Source: Roridomyces roridus (Eukaryota; Basidiomycota; Agaricomycetes; Agaricales; Mycenaceae). Taken from it: 64,000 bases of DNA. Both the position numbers and the translations under genes were made by a program. The first letter of the stretch is position 1, and each line of letters starts with the position of its first letter. The notes below the pieces were generated by a model. The model worked only from the letters and a program-made list of their open reading frames with translations. It did not search any database and was not told where the DNA came from. This document shows, one piece after another, positions 1 through 9,412 of the stretch. The DNA is taken from contig JARKIF010000130.1 of assembly GCA_029378245.1 (NCBI GenBank), forward strand, positions 28,619-92,618, in the 5' to 3' direction.

Positions 1-1135
1 ACCCCGTGCATACAGTTCGTATGTCCTGGGTCGCGTTAGTCTTTGATTCATTATTGGCAGAGGAAGACTCACGTCCAATTCTCCGCACTCCAGCCATGGG
101 TAGTCCTCGATCGGTGATGCAGTCAATACAGCCCTGTACAGATGCAACCCCAGCGAACGGAATCCCTGGTTGGAGTTGACATGTTCTCCCCAGTGGAGAG
201 AGCAATCGAGATCCGTCAAAACAGCGGTAAGGATATGCGGCTCGATGTCGACGATAGGCAGGGCTGGCGGGTACTCCTTGCCAAACTCCACACGCGAACT
301 ATCCAACCCTTCCCAAATGTTGCGGCCAGCTCCGATGATGCCTGGGATGTTGTCGGCCTTCAAGGACTTGAGCACGGAGGAATCGGCGCGCAAATCTAAA
401 AGATCTTGCGAGTCGAGGTCAGGCCCCAGTGGGACGACACCAGTGACGAAACATCCGAGCCGGGCCTCATACGCGTTCTTCTCCTTCTTCGTTGGAAGAG
501 AGCTGAATTCGGTGCTACGGCGCACAGCCTGGATCCAGGGATCGAAGAGAAGGCGAAGCCAAGCGAGAGTGTTGGTGAACCCTACAAATGCGTCAGAAAA
601 AACCTGTGAAAAAAGTACGAGCGCTTGCCCAAGGAAAGGCCCATGGCGCCCACTAGAGATTCAAAGATGCGACACATGCGTGGCATTCCAGGGACCCCTC
701 CGCTATACGGTATGCCATACAAGAGGGCAATACGGCCGAGGAAGCGTTTGCTGACCAGAACGGTGAGAGATTGCTGGGGCAGTCGTCAACACGAGAGATA
801 GAGAACGATGGAAGACATACGGGGCGAAACGGCGTGGAACAAGCAGACATGGAATCATACACAGAAGCATGGAACGCTGCGTCAATGAGCGCATCGCCGA
901 GCCATTCGAGAGGCCCGTTACCCATGGCTCTGAAAGCCTGGGTTACCAAGCGACGAGAGACGACCGAGGGAAACTCTGGCGGATAGTTGTCATGAAATTC
1001 TGGGTGTGGAAGGTCCGATATGGAGCGCCAGCTGGAGCGGCCATCGAATTGTTTCAACAACTTGGCCACCGTGTCTTGCTTCGAAACTCGCTTCCTAATC
1101 AAGATTGTGGGCAAGGGATCAGGTGTGCGTAGCAT
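1..1135 (-). pseudogene. RNase III-domain protein, copy A (3' end outside window; splice sites decaying)
   Basis: The reading frame starts with ATG at 1133-1135 and runs leftward off the window. Exon 1 carries the RNase III signature PLEWLGDALIDAA. Exon 2 reads VSKRFLGRIALLYG and then FESLVGAMG, the second conserved RNase III block; the aspartate usual two residues before FE is arginine, so cleavage activity is doubtful. Compared with copy B at 1653-3721, the donor after SLG is GC instead of GT (near 628) and the next acceptor is GG instead of AG (near 5). The RNase III fold assignment is fairly firm; the gene's role is unknown. Called a probable pseudogene on the lost acceptor, although a cryptic acceptor beyond the left edge cannot be excluded. 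Confidence 0.6.
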
Positions 1136-1345
1136 TACAAGGACTTGGAAAGAGGAACAGATCAGGTGTCAATATCCAAATTGGGTCGACTCAACGCCCG
1201 CGTCTCAAAGAGGAAGTTTTCGTTTTTACGATTGTAAATTATTATATTTGCTCGCGACCGGCGCCCCCAAGAAACGCAGCATACAACGAACCAAAATCCA
1301 CACTACACCAACGCTCATGCCATCCGTCCTAACACGCGCGGGGTT
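1..1345. repeat. Tandem duplication of the RNase III locus, copy A unit
   Basis: Bases 1-1345 match 2158-4005 almost continuously (offset 2158 at the left end), apart from the MITE and a short AGAGAG-bearing insert near 3835-3908 in the second unit. The similarity covers the coding region, the leader and the promoter. It ends inside a remnant of the last codons of ATP-citrate lyase: copy A still carries a mutated version of that coding end at 1318-1345. Confidence 0.8.
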
Positions 1346-1652
1346 GACCACCCATGCCATCCGTCCAAGGAGTACCGGCATTCAGGCCATTGAGCTTCCG
1401 CGGTGGCCGAGTCGTGCAGACGTTTCGACAAGGAGCATCACATCCAGACAAGAACATTGGATATACCGCCTGGATATGGTGTCATGGCATGAACTCGGAA
1501 CTTGTGGATAACGCACCGAGTAGAGTGGAGGCCAAATAAATCGATGGCGACACGTAGTAAGGTATGCTCCACCCAAGAAAAGGCAAGAAATGGTCGGATT
1601 TCACGGATTTCAGAGAGCAAAACCCACAAAAGGAAGGGAGATCGGACATCAA

Positions 1653-3721
1653 TCAGTGTCGTGAATGAAATGATTTGCCATCTCTTGGTAGGGTCGCCTT
1701 GGAATACGGCTTGGAATACGGCTTGTTGTTCTTGTTGGACTGTTTCTTCCGCGGTCGATCCGGTCCACATTCGCGAACGGCGCACTGCTCCGCCAGCTTC
1801 TTTTGCCGCAAGTCGTTCTTCCTTTCCTTTACAGCCGCTTCCTCCAACCGCAACCTGCGTCGGCTCTGAGCGCCCTCGTGACCAGCGAAATCCCCAGCTA
1901 CAAAGGCGGCGATCCAAGGCGCCAACAAGGCCTTGAGCCAGCGGTAGAGGTCAGTCCACCCTTGAACAGTTCATCAGCGAGAGTCGAGTACATTGGGACC
2001 AAACTTACCGAGCTTGACATAGACGAATCCAACCAAGGCGTAGAATGCAGTCTCCGATTCATCTTGAGAGATCCAGGTTGCATCATCGCCCACACGACGC
2101 AGCGTGCGCGTATGCTTGTTTAACTTATACAGCAATCCCAGTCGTGCCACCAGCGGCGTCCCTGTGCATACAGTTCGTATGTCCTGGGTCGCGTTAGTCT
2201 TTGATTCATTATTGACAGAGGAAGACTCACGTCCAATTCCCCGCACTCCAGCCATGGGGAGTCCTCGATCGGTGATGCAGTCAATACAGCCCTGTAGAGA
2301 TGCAAACCAAGCGAACGAAAGCCTGGATTGGAGTTGACATGTTCTCCCCAGTGGAGAGAGCAATCGAGATCCGTCAAAACAGCGGTAAGGATATGCGGCT
2401 CGATGTCGACGATAGGCAGGGCTGGCGGGTACTCCTTGCCAAACTCCACACGCGAACTATCCAACCCTTCCCAAATGTTGCGGCCAGCTCCGATGATGCC
2501 TGGGATGTTGTCGGCCTTCAAGGACTTGAGCACGGAGGAATCGGCGCGCAAATATAAAAGATCTTGCGAGTCGAGGTCAGGCCCCAGTGGGACGACACCA
2601 GTGACGAAACATCCGAGCCGGGCCTCATACGCGTTCTTCTCCGTCTTCGTTGGAAGGGAGCTGGATTGGGTGCTGCGGCGCAGAGCCTGGATCCAGGGAT
2701 CGAAGAGAAGGCGAAGCCAAGCGAGAGTGTTAATGAACCCTACAATGTGTCAGAAAAACGTGTAGAAAATGTACGAGCGCTTACCCAAGGAAAGGCCTAT
2801 GGCGCCCACTAGAGATTCAAAGATACGACACATGTGTGGCATTCCAGGGATCGGTCCACTATACGGTATGCTATACAAGAGGGCGAGACGGCCGAGGAAG
2901 CGTTTGCTGACCAGCACGGTAACAGATCGCTAGTGTACTCGTTAGAACGATGGACTCAGAGCAAGAAAAAGGTATACGCAACAGTGTGAAAAGGCCTGGA
3001 ACAAGCAGACAAGGAATCATACACAGAAGCATGGAACGCTGCGCAGTGATGCTGATAGGGCCCCTAAATCGACCCCCGCCGACCGATAGGGCCCTATGAG
3101 GCCCTAATCCCCTATAAATAGGGCCCCGCCATAGGGCCCTATCGAGGCGGGTGGCCAAAAAAGGAAATAGGTCCGTGATGGGTTTGATTCTCTGATATTG
3201 CTCTGATACGTTGATTTCTGCGGCTCCATCTACTCTGCAGTTGCATTGATGGCTTTGAGTTCTTGCTCCTCTGTGATCTCCTCGTTTCCAAGGTGTTTGA
3301 GAGGCTCCCGGCCTCTGGAACGTCACGTGAAGATAAGATAAGATAAGATTTAGGACCTCAATGGGGCCTATGACTTGACCCCAGACTCGATAGGGCCCTA
3401 ATTTAGGGCCAGATAGGGTCCCTATCGCTTGAGGCCCTATCGCCCCTCAAGCATCACTGACGCTGCGTCAATGAGCGCGTCGCCGAGCCATTCGAGAGGC
3501 TCGTTATCCAGGGCTCTGAAAGCCTGGGTTATCAAGCGACGAGAGACGCCCGAGGGGAACTCTGGCGGATAGTTCTCATGAAATTCTGGGTGTGGAAGGT
3601 CCGATATGGAGCGCCAATTGGAGCGGCCATCGAATTGCTTCAACAGCTTATCCACCGTGTCTTGCTTCGAAACTCGCTTCCTAACTAAGATTGTGGGCAG
3701 GGGATCAGGTGTGCGTAGCAT
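1653..3721 (-). pseudogene. RNase III-domain protein, copy B, interrupted by a MITE
   Basis: This is the full-length partner of copy A. It starts at 3721 (MLRTPDPLPTILVRKRVSKQ) and ends with a TGA at 1653-1655. The N-terminal half has the RNase III signature LEWLGDALIDAA; the middle is an uncharacterised region; the C-terminal ~100 residues are strongly basic and Gln/Lys-rich (RRLRLEEAAVKERKND), ending in a short tandem YSKPYSKA repeat. A 416-bp insertion at 3044-3459 falls directly after DALIDAA and brings a stop within five codons. The ORF reopens in the same gene on the far side. Remaining introns look canonical, with AG where copy A has GG. It lies 254 bp downstream of ATP-citrate lyase on the same strand. 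Confidence 0.65.
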
Positions 3722-4005
3722 TGCAAGGTTGGAGAAAAAGGAACAGATCAGGTGTCAAAGGTCCAAATCGGGTCGACTCAACGCCAGCGTCTCAAACAGG
3801 AAGTTTTCGTTTTTACGATTGTAAATTATTATATTTTGCTTGCTTGTGTCTATGTCGTAAAAGAGAGAGAGAGAGTAAAGAAGAATGTCTAACCACCGGC
3901 TCTAGTTTTGCTCGCGACCGGCGCCCCCAAGAAACGCAGCATACAACGAACCAAAATCCACACTACACCAACGCTCATGCCATCCTTCCTAAAACGCGCG
4001 GAGTT
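2158..4005. repeat. Tandem duplication of the RNase III locus, copy B unit (parental position)
   Basis: This is the second copy of the duplicated segment. It sits next to the intact 3' end of ATP-citrate lyase (stop at 3975-3977) and includes its last ~10 codons. That makes this the original location and copy A the derived one. The MITE at 3044-3459 is absent from copy A, so the insertion is either younger than the duplication or polymorphic at that time. Confidence 0.75.
3044..3459. mobile_element. hAT-type MITE inserted in RNase III copy B
   Basis: The element begins CAGTGATGCT and ends with the exact reverse complement AGCATCACTG. It is flanked on both sides by the 8-bp direct repeat ACGCTGCG (3036-3043 and 3460-3467). 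Copy A, at the same place, has a single ACGCTGCG and no insert, which gives the empty site. An 8-bp target duplication and a CAGTG-type terminus are hallmarks of hAT transposons. At 416 bp with no transposase ORF it is non-autonomous. The interior is full of ATAGGGCCCTAT palindromes (3086-3097, 3131-3142) and has an AAGAT-type microrepeat near 3335-3350. Confidence 0.85.
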
Positions 4006-7000
4006 GAGACTTCAGCCATGTTAATGAAGATGTCGTCCGCAGGGTGACGGTACAGAGGCGACCGCAGACGCTTCTGGTCAAGGTGGTGACCAATGAACCC
4101 GATGCTCCGTCCAAGGACGAAGAGACCGTTCAGGGTACCAATCTTGATGTACTCGTCCGCCTCCTCGCGCGTAAAGGCGCCAGAGTCACGGAGCAGGTCG
4201 ACAAAGCAGACGGCGATGCATCCATCAACGTTGAGGATGAGCGTGTCCTTCTTCTGCGTGGTCACCTTCTCAACGGCAAGCGCATAGTCGAGCAGGGAGT
4301 GGCTGGGGAAGTTGTTGCGGACGTACTCCTTGACGAGCTCGACACGCAGATCGGGGTTGTTGACGCTCTTGATCTTGTGGCCGATACCAGAGACTAGACA
4401 ACGATTAGAATGTAAGAAAGAAGAAAAAGAAAAGGGACGCACTGAGCTTGTTCGCCTTGCGGGCGTTGTCAACAAACTCACGCGGCGTGAGACCAGTGTC
4501 GCGCGCCTCGGAGAACATGGAAGCAGCCTCATCGAGAGCACCACCGAAACGGCTACCGATGGTGAGGAGACCAGACGCCAGCGAGGAGATGAGGTCCTTT
4601 CCGGCACGGGTGGCAACGATAGTGTTCATCGCACCAGACACGGCCGGACCGTGGTCAGCAGTGAGCATGAGGACCATCTCGATGAATTTGGTCGCCCATG
4701 GTTGCAGACGGCGCTTGAACCACAGCAAACTTACGACACCACCGAGACCAATGTCCTCCTTGAAGACGTCGGAAATACGCATGCCGGCGTACAACAGCTC
4801 CTGGCCACGCTCGTCGGAGATGGTGGAGATGAAAGCAGCGGGCTTCCGGATGAGGCCGAGCTCCTGCGCCCACTTGTAGTCCATAGGGATGACCGGAGGG
4901 TCGGCCTCGGCCTTCTCGAGGATAACACCCTGGGAAACGAGACCCTGGTACGTGTCCTTGAGCGCTTGGGGCAGCTCCTCGAACGTCTCGGGGACAATGA
5001 AGCCCGCAGCACGCATGGCCTTGTTCTTGGCGTCGGCCGTCTCCATCTCCGAGTCAGCCATGGAACCAGCGTGGCCAAACTGCACCTCGGTAGCGAACAT
5101 CTTGGCGCAAGTACCGATAGCCCAGGCGACGATGGGCTTGCGGATCTTGCCCGACTTGACGGCCTCGATGACACGGTACTCCTCAACACCACCGACCTCA
5201 CCAAGAAGGACGAGCATCTTGCAGTTGGGGTCGGCCTCGTAGCGGAGCAAGTGGTCGATAAAGGTCGAACCGGGGTAACGGTCACCACCGATGGCGATAC
5301 CCTCGTAGGTACCGTTGGTGACGAGCGACAGGATGTTGTTGAGCTCGTTGGACATGCCTCCGGACTTGGAGACGTAACCGACGGAGCCAGGGCGGTACAG
5401 CTTGGACGCAGTGATGTTGTCCATCATACCACCAGAGTTTCCGATACGGAAGCAGCCGGGCTTAATACCACCGACGGTGGCAGGCCCAATGACGAGGACA
5501 CCGAGTTCCTTGGCGCGGTAGAGCAAGTCACGAGCGTGACGCTCAGGAACACCCTCGGCGATGAGGGCAACGCTGCGCAGCTGCGCGGAGAACTTGAAGA
5601 TCTCGAGCGTGCTCGAGTACACGGAACGCGACGAGGCAAAGTTGACGACAACGTCGACGTCGGGGTGCTTGCCAACGGCCTCCTCGATGGAGGTGTAGAC
5701 GGGCAGAAGCGTCTCCTTGGTTCCCCAGTAAAACTTTTGGATGTGGTGGCCACCGAAGGGGTAGATCATGGCGGCAACGCTGGGCGTCTTGCGGCCACAC
5801 GAGTAGTCAAAGTCAAGCATGCCCTGGATGGCACGGGGCTGGAGACCGTAGACAAAGCTGCGGGTCACGTCGTCAAAGGGACGGAACCAGGGGCGCGTGC
5901 CGTGCGAGGTTCCTTGCTCAAAGTGCACAATGTGGTCGGCCAACTGGGTGCGCTCGCCAGACGGGTGAATCGTGCCGACGGCGGGATCAGATGGGTCATG
6001 CACATCAATGGCGGCGGCAGCGGGCGTGGTGGCTCCCGAGCTGGGGATGCTGATGGGCACGGGTGCAGCCTTCTTGGAAAGGTCGATGCCGAGGGCAATG
6101 GGAACAATGTCGGTGATGTGGGTGTCCGGGCCGTAAACCTTGATGGGGACGCCAAGGCTCTCTCCGAGGAGGCGCATAGCGCGAAGACCCTCCTGGTAGT
6201 TGGGACCACCACGACGGACGTAGATCTTGACATTGTGGTGGACGAGGCCACCCTTGAACTCCTTGAGGGCGCGGATAATGCCCTTGAAAGTGGCGGCGAC
6301 GTTGGTGAAGTTGGCAATACCACCACCGATGATGAGGATCTTGCCCTCGGGGTGAGGGGTACCGCGGGTAATCAAGTCGACTACGGAAAGATTAGAATCG
6401 GAGATAGATAAGAGCAAGGATCGCTTCGGTTACTCACTGACGGTGCGAGCGTACTCGTAGGTTTGACCCTCAGTGGGAGCTCCACTGTACTCGCCGTAGT
6501 TGGCGAGCTCACCGGCAAAGCCGTGAGCGGCGATCGCGTCAGAGTAGACGACACTAGCTACGGGAAAATGAGAAAATTTAGCAAAAAATTAGCACGAGCA
6601 CTCACCTCCACCACCGGCAACCATGGTCCAGATACGGCCGTGGGGGTTGAGGACAGTCAGCTTGAGGGAAGCACCCGTGGAAGCGTCAAGCTTCTGGATA
6701 TAGGCCTCCTCGGTGGTCAGCTGGCGACCGAAAGGGGCGGGGAAGACCATGGGCGGGCCACGGTCGGCCTGGATAGAACCAGCCTTCTTGGCGGCGGGGG
6801 CACCGGTCAAAGACTCCTCGTAGAGGGCAAGGTCGCGAGCAACAGCCCACATGGGGCCACAGATCGAGTCTGCGGTCTGGTCGAGCTTGGCAGCCATGTC
6901 AAGGAAATGGATGTCGCCGTTCTCAAGGCAGACGAGGGGGTTGATCTCGAGATAGGTGAAGTGGAGGTGCACGTAGACGGCATACAGACGGAGGATAAAG

Positions 7001-7729
7001 TCGGTCAGGGCGTCCTTGCTGGCCGCAGGGACCGCAGCGAGGAGGGTGGACTTGATGGTGTCACGGGAGGGGAAGCTGCCGGGGACAGCGAGGGCGGCGA
7101 GAGGGATTTGGAGACGCACGGCCTTGGCATCGACATCACCGACGTCGACACCACCTTCGTGGGTGAAGATGATGGCATCGCCCTCACGGCCAGAGTTGAT
7201 ACAGATGTAGTACTCGGTGTTGGAGGGGTGGGGAACGAAGGGCTCGATAATGAAGGTTGTAAGAACACCGGTAGTGTGTTCGACCTGCAGAAAAAAGGAT
7301 TGGCAACGTGAAACCCCTAAAACAATGGAGACGAACCTTGACCGGCTTGCCCGCACGCTGCTTGATCCAAGCCTTGGCACCCTCGGGGCCATCCCAGGTC
7401 TTGTTAATAGCCAGGAGACCGGCCTTGCCACGACGCTTGATGAGCACGTCGGGCTTGGCGACGAGTTTCGTCCCGGTGGGGTCTACCCATGAGGGGGAAG
7501 CGAGGTACTTGTCTGGATAAACGAATCGTCAAAATCCCGTGGAATGGCGATGAAAGGTGTGCTCACCGGTGGTGTCCTCCTCGGACCAGTTGAACTGGGC
7601 GACACGCGGCTTGGGGTACTTGAAGTCTGCGCTCACAGCGGGATAGTCTGCGATGGGGGCAGGAGCCTTGGGAAGCCAGTGGGCGACGAGGAGCTTCGCG
7701 TCGTACTCGCGGATGGGTTTGGATGCCAT
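3975..7729 (-). CDS. ATP-citrate lyase, fused single-chain form
   Basis: It makes cytosolic acetyl-CoA and oxaloacetate from citrate, CoA and ATP. Six exons join in frame: 7729-7567, 7512-7337, 7284-6606, 6557-6438, 6380-4443 and 4393-3975, giving 1164 residues including both halves that are separate subunits in ascomycetes. The N-terminal ATP-grasp/citrate-binding part begins [14 protein letters not shown]. The CoA-binding part has the phosphohistidine motif [11 protein letters not shown]. The C-terminal citrate-synthase-like part has [20 protein letters not shown] and ALNG-type [12 protein letters not shown]. No break was found. The cytosolic acetyl-CoA it supplies is the precursor used by the polyketide synthase at 30-39 kb, but nothing in the sequence shows co-regulation. 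Long antisense ORFs over this gene are codon-bias shadows. Confidence 0.97.
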
Positions 7730-8769
7730 AGTGGTGGTGGATGAAGGGAAAGAAGAGAGGTAGGTTCGCCCAAAATTTTATCTGCCGGCGCGTGCCCCAA
7801 AATTCACACGCCAAATCGGATGAGGCGTTCGTTGCAGACGGTGGTTATTATATGAAACGACCCGAAACGGGTACAGAGAGCCCCTTGCGCCCGTCTGGTT
7901 GGCCCAATCAACGGTAGAGGCCGCTGCACGACCACCAACGGCCGCTCACTGTTCGTCCAAATAAGGCAACCACGGCCTGCCCCACTCGCAGAGCAACTTC
8001 GGAGTCCTGTTCGCCATCTTTCTGCATCCTTCCAGATACCTACTACCCTCAGACCCACCCTCGGTCCCCGACGCGGTCGGTATCAAGAACCACGATAGAG
8101 ATCGTCTCTGCTCTCGTTGGTGGTACGGTGCTGATTGCAATCTGCGGGGAAGACACAGCAAGACTCGGATCGCCAGTAGGCGTGGGTTGTCCGTCGACGG
8201 TCCCTGTGCGGTATCGACGACCGGCTCTGGTTTCAAGGAGGGACGCCAGCGGAGGTCCATGTTGTTTTAATTTCACATCGAAACCTCAATTGAACCGATT
8301 CTATTGTCTTTGGTTACTTGGGACGGCTGGGGGTATCCTGACCTTACTCCCTAACACGTTGCGTACACGAGTCTACACGAATAACTCGCAAGAAACGAAC
8401 GTTAATATCCGAAGATTAGATTAGATCAATATTAGCATCTAATCTAATCAAAACACAACCATCTGTAGGTCGCCCCACGGCTTTACGATCTGGTAGTGGA
8501 AGGCTCTTCCTGACAATCCCCCCACACGAAGAAACGGGCGCCTGAATTCGAACCAGGATGCATGTCCACACACGCCCGTAGAAAATAAGGCTCCTCCCGC
8601 CGCCTGGCCGTACGAGACGGACTTTTTCAGCTCAAGAACGCGCCCCCAGAACCCAACAGGCGGTCGGAAAGGAGGATCCCCCAGAGCCCAAATCCCCCAG
8701 AACCCAAACAGACCACGTCCTTGCTCCTTGGGCTCGGTCAGCAACTGGAACTATACTGTAACTCACCAT
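7730..8769. other. Intergenic stretch without a recognisable protein gene
   Basis: This region is upstream of ATP-citrate lyase (its promoter side) and beyond the 3' end of the small ORF at 8770-9162. No ORF in either direction resembles a protein family and none shows convincing splice structure. It holds the tRNA-like minihelix at 8533-8579 and a short AT-rich repeated AATCTAATC stretch near 8415-8450. Confidence 0.5.
8533..8579 (-). other. tRNA-like minihelix (acceptor stem plus T arm only)
   Basis: On the minus strand, ACGGGCG (8579-8573) pairs perfectly with CGCCCGT (8540-8534). Directly inside the 3' half is a good T arm: stem CCTGG/TCAGG around the loop TTCGAAT (8557-8541), which also fits a pol III B-box (GGTTCGAATTC). 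Only 15 nt separate the 5' acceptor half from the T stem, so there is no room for a D arm or anticodon arm. It is not a functional tRNA. It could be a deletion remnant, the end of a tRNA-derived retroposon, or chance. Confidence 0.4.
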
Positions 8770-9162
8770 CTACTTCCTCGCCCTCGACTTCCTTCCCCTC
8801 GTCGCCATATTCGTGATGCTCGCAAAAATCGTCCGCTTCCTCTTCAACTTGGTCTCATCAGTCTTCAACTCTGTCACATCGTCAGTAGTCTCCGGGAGAG
8901 GAGGAGGAGGATTAGCAGGAGCAGCATAAGGTGAAACATATCCTTCTGGGACCCTATCCATGTCGTCGAGGTCCTCCAACTCGGGGATATTGACGCCAGC
9001 CGGCCAGAGGAACGGTGTTGACGGCGAACCTCCGGGGGTGTACATCGGCCAGTTGGTGGCGGGACTCGGGACCAGGGTGGGGACAGACGGAAGCGGCGAC
9101 GTCGGGGCCAGCCCAACAGAAGGGGAACCTGCTTTGTGAATCCAACGAAGCTGACGAGGCAT
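8770..9162 (-). CDS. Small proline-rich protein of unknown function
   Basis: A single-exon ORF of 130 codons. The middle is rich in Pro, Ser and Ala (PTSPLPSVPTLVPSPA). An acidic patch (PELEDLDDMD) follows, and the end is strongly basic (KLKRKRTIF ... RGRKSRARK), like a nuclear localisation tail. No domain is recognised. A TATA-like ATATATAAGA lies about 110 bp upstream at 9271-9280 on the same strand, which supports transcription. It is next to but unlike the MYND genes. It may instead be an exon of a longer gene or a chance ORF. Confidence 0.45.
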   Translation of the reverse strand: MPRQLRWIHKAGSPSVGLAPTSPLPSVPTLVPSPATNWPMYTPGGSPSTPFLWPAGVNIPELEDLDDMDRVPEGYVSPYAAPANPPPPLPETTDDVTELKTDETKLKRKRTIFASITNMATRGRKSRARK

Positions 9163-9270
9163 TGTGAGTAAACTTTTAGTGGTTGTGGGTGTAGCTGAGC
9201 GCTGAGTGCGTGTGTGTAGGCAAGGTCTAATGCGAGAGCAGAAGATGGGGAATTAGCGAGCAAGAGGCGG

Positions 9271-9280
9271 TCTTATATAT
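9271..9280 (-). promoter_or_regulatory. TATA-box-like element for the ORF at 8770-9162
   Basis: ATATATAAGA on the minus strand, 109 bp before the ATG at 9162. It also lies near the left edge of the duplicated MYND unit; the second unit at ~14455 lacks it. Confidence 0.4.
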
Positions 9281-9412
9281 GTTTGCTCTCCATTTCGATC
9301 GAGCGGATGTATTTATCTAAAAGTTACCCGCACTTACCCGCTCTGTCTGAGATCGTATCCGGTCTCACCTGCAAATGCAGCCGGCGAGGCATTTAATTCA
9401 ATAAAAAAACAT

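Noticed and set aside
4312..6411. A 699-codon open frame antisense to ATP-citrate lyase
   Set aside because: It mirrors the strongly biased codons of the lyase, has low-complexity Gly/Val/Asp composition and no domain. The minus-strand gene is certain.
6463..7311. A 282-codon plus-strand frame at the lyase N-terminus
   Set aside because: It crosses real lyase introns and has no recognisable motif; it is a shadow of minus-strand exons.
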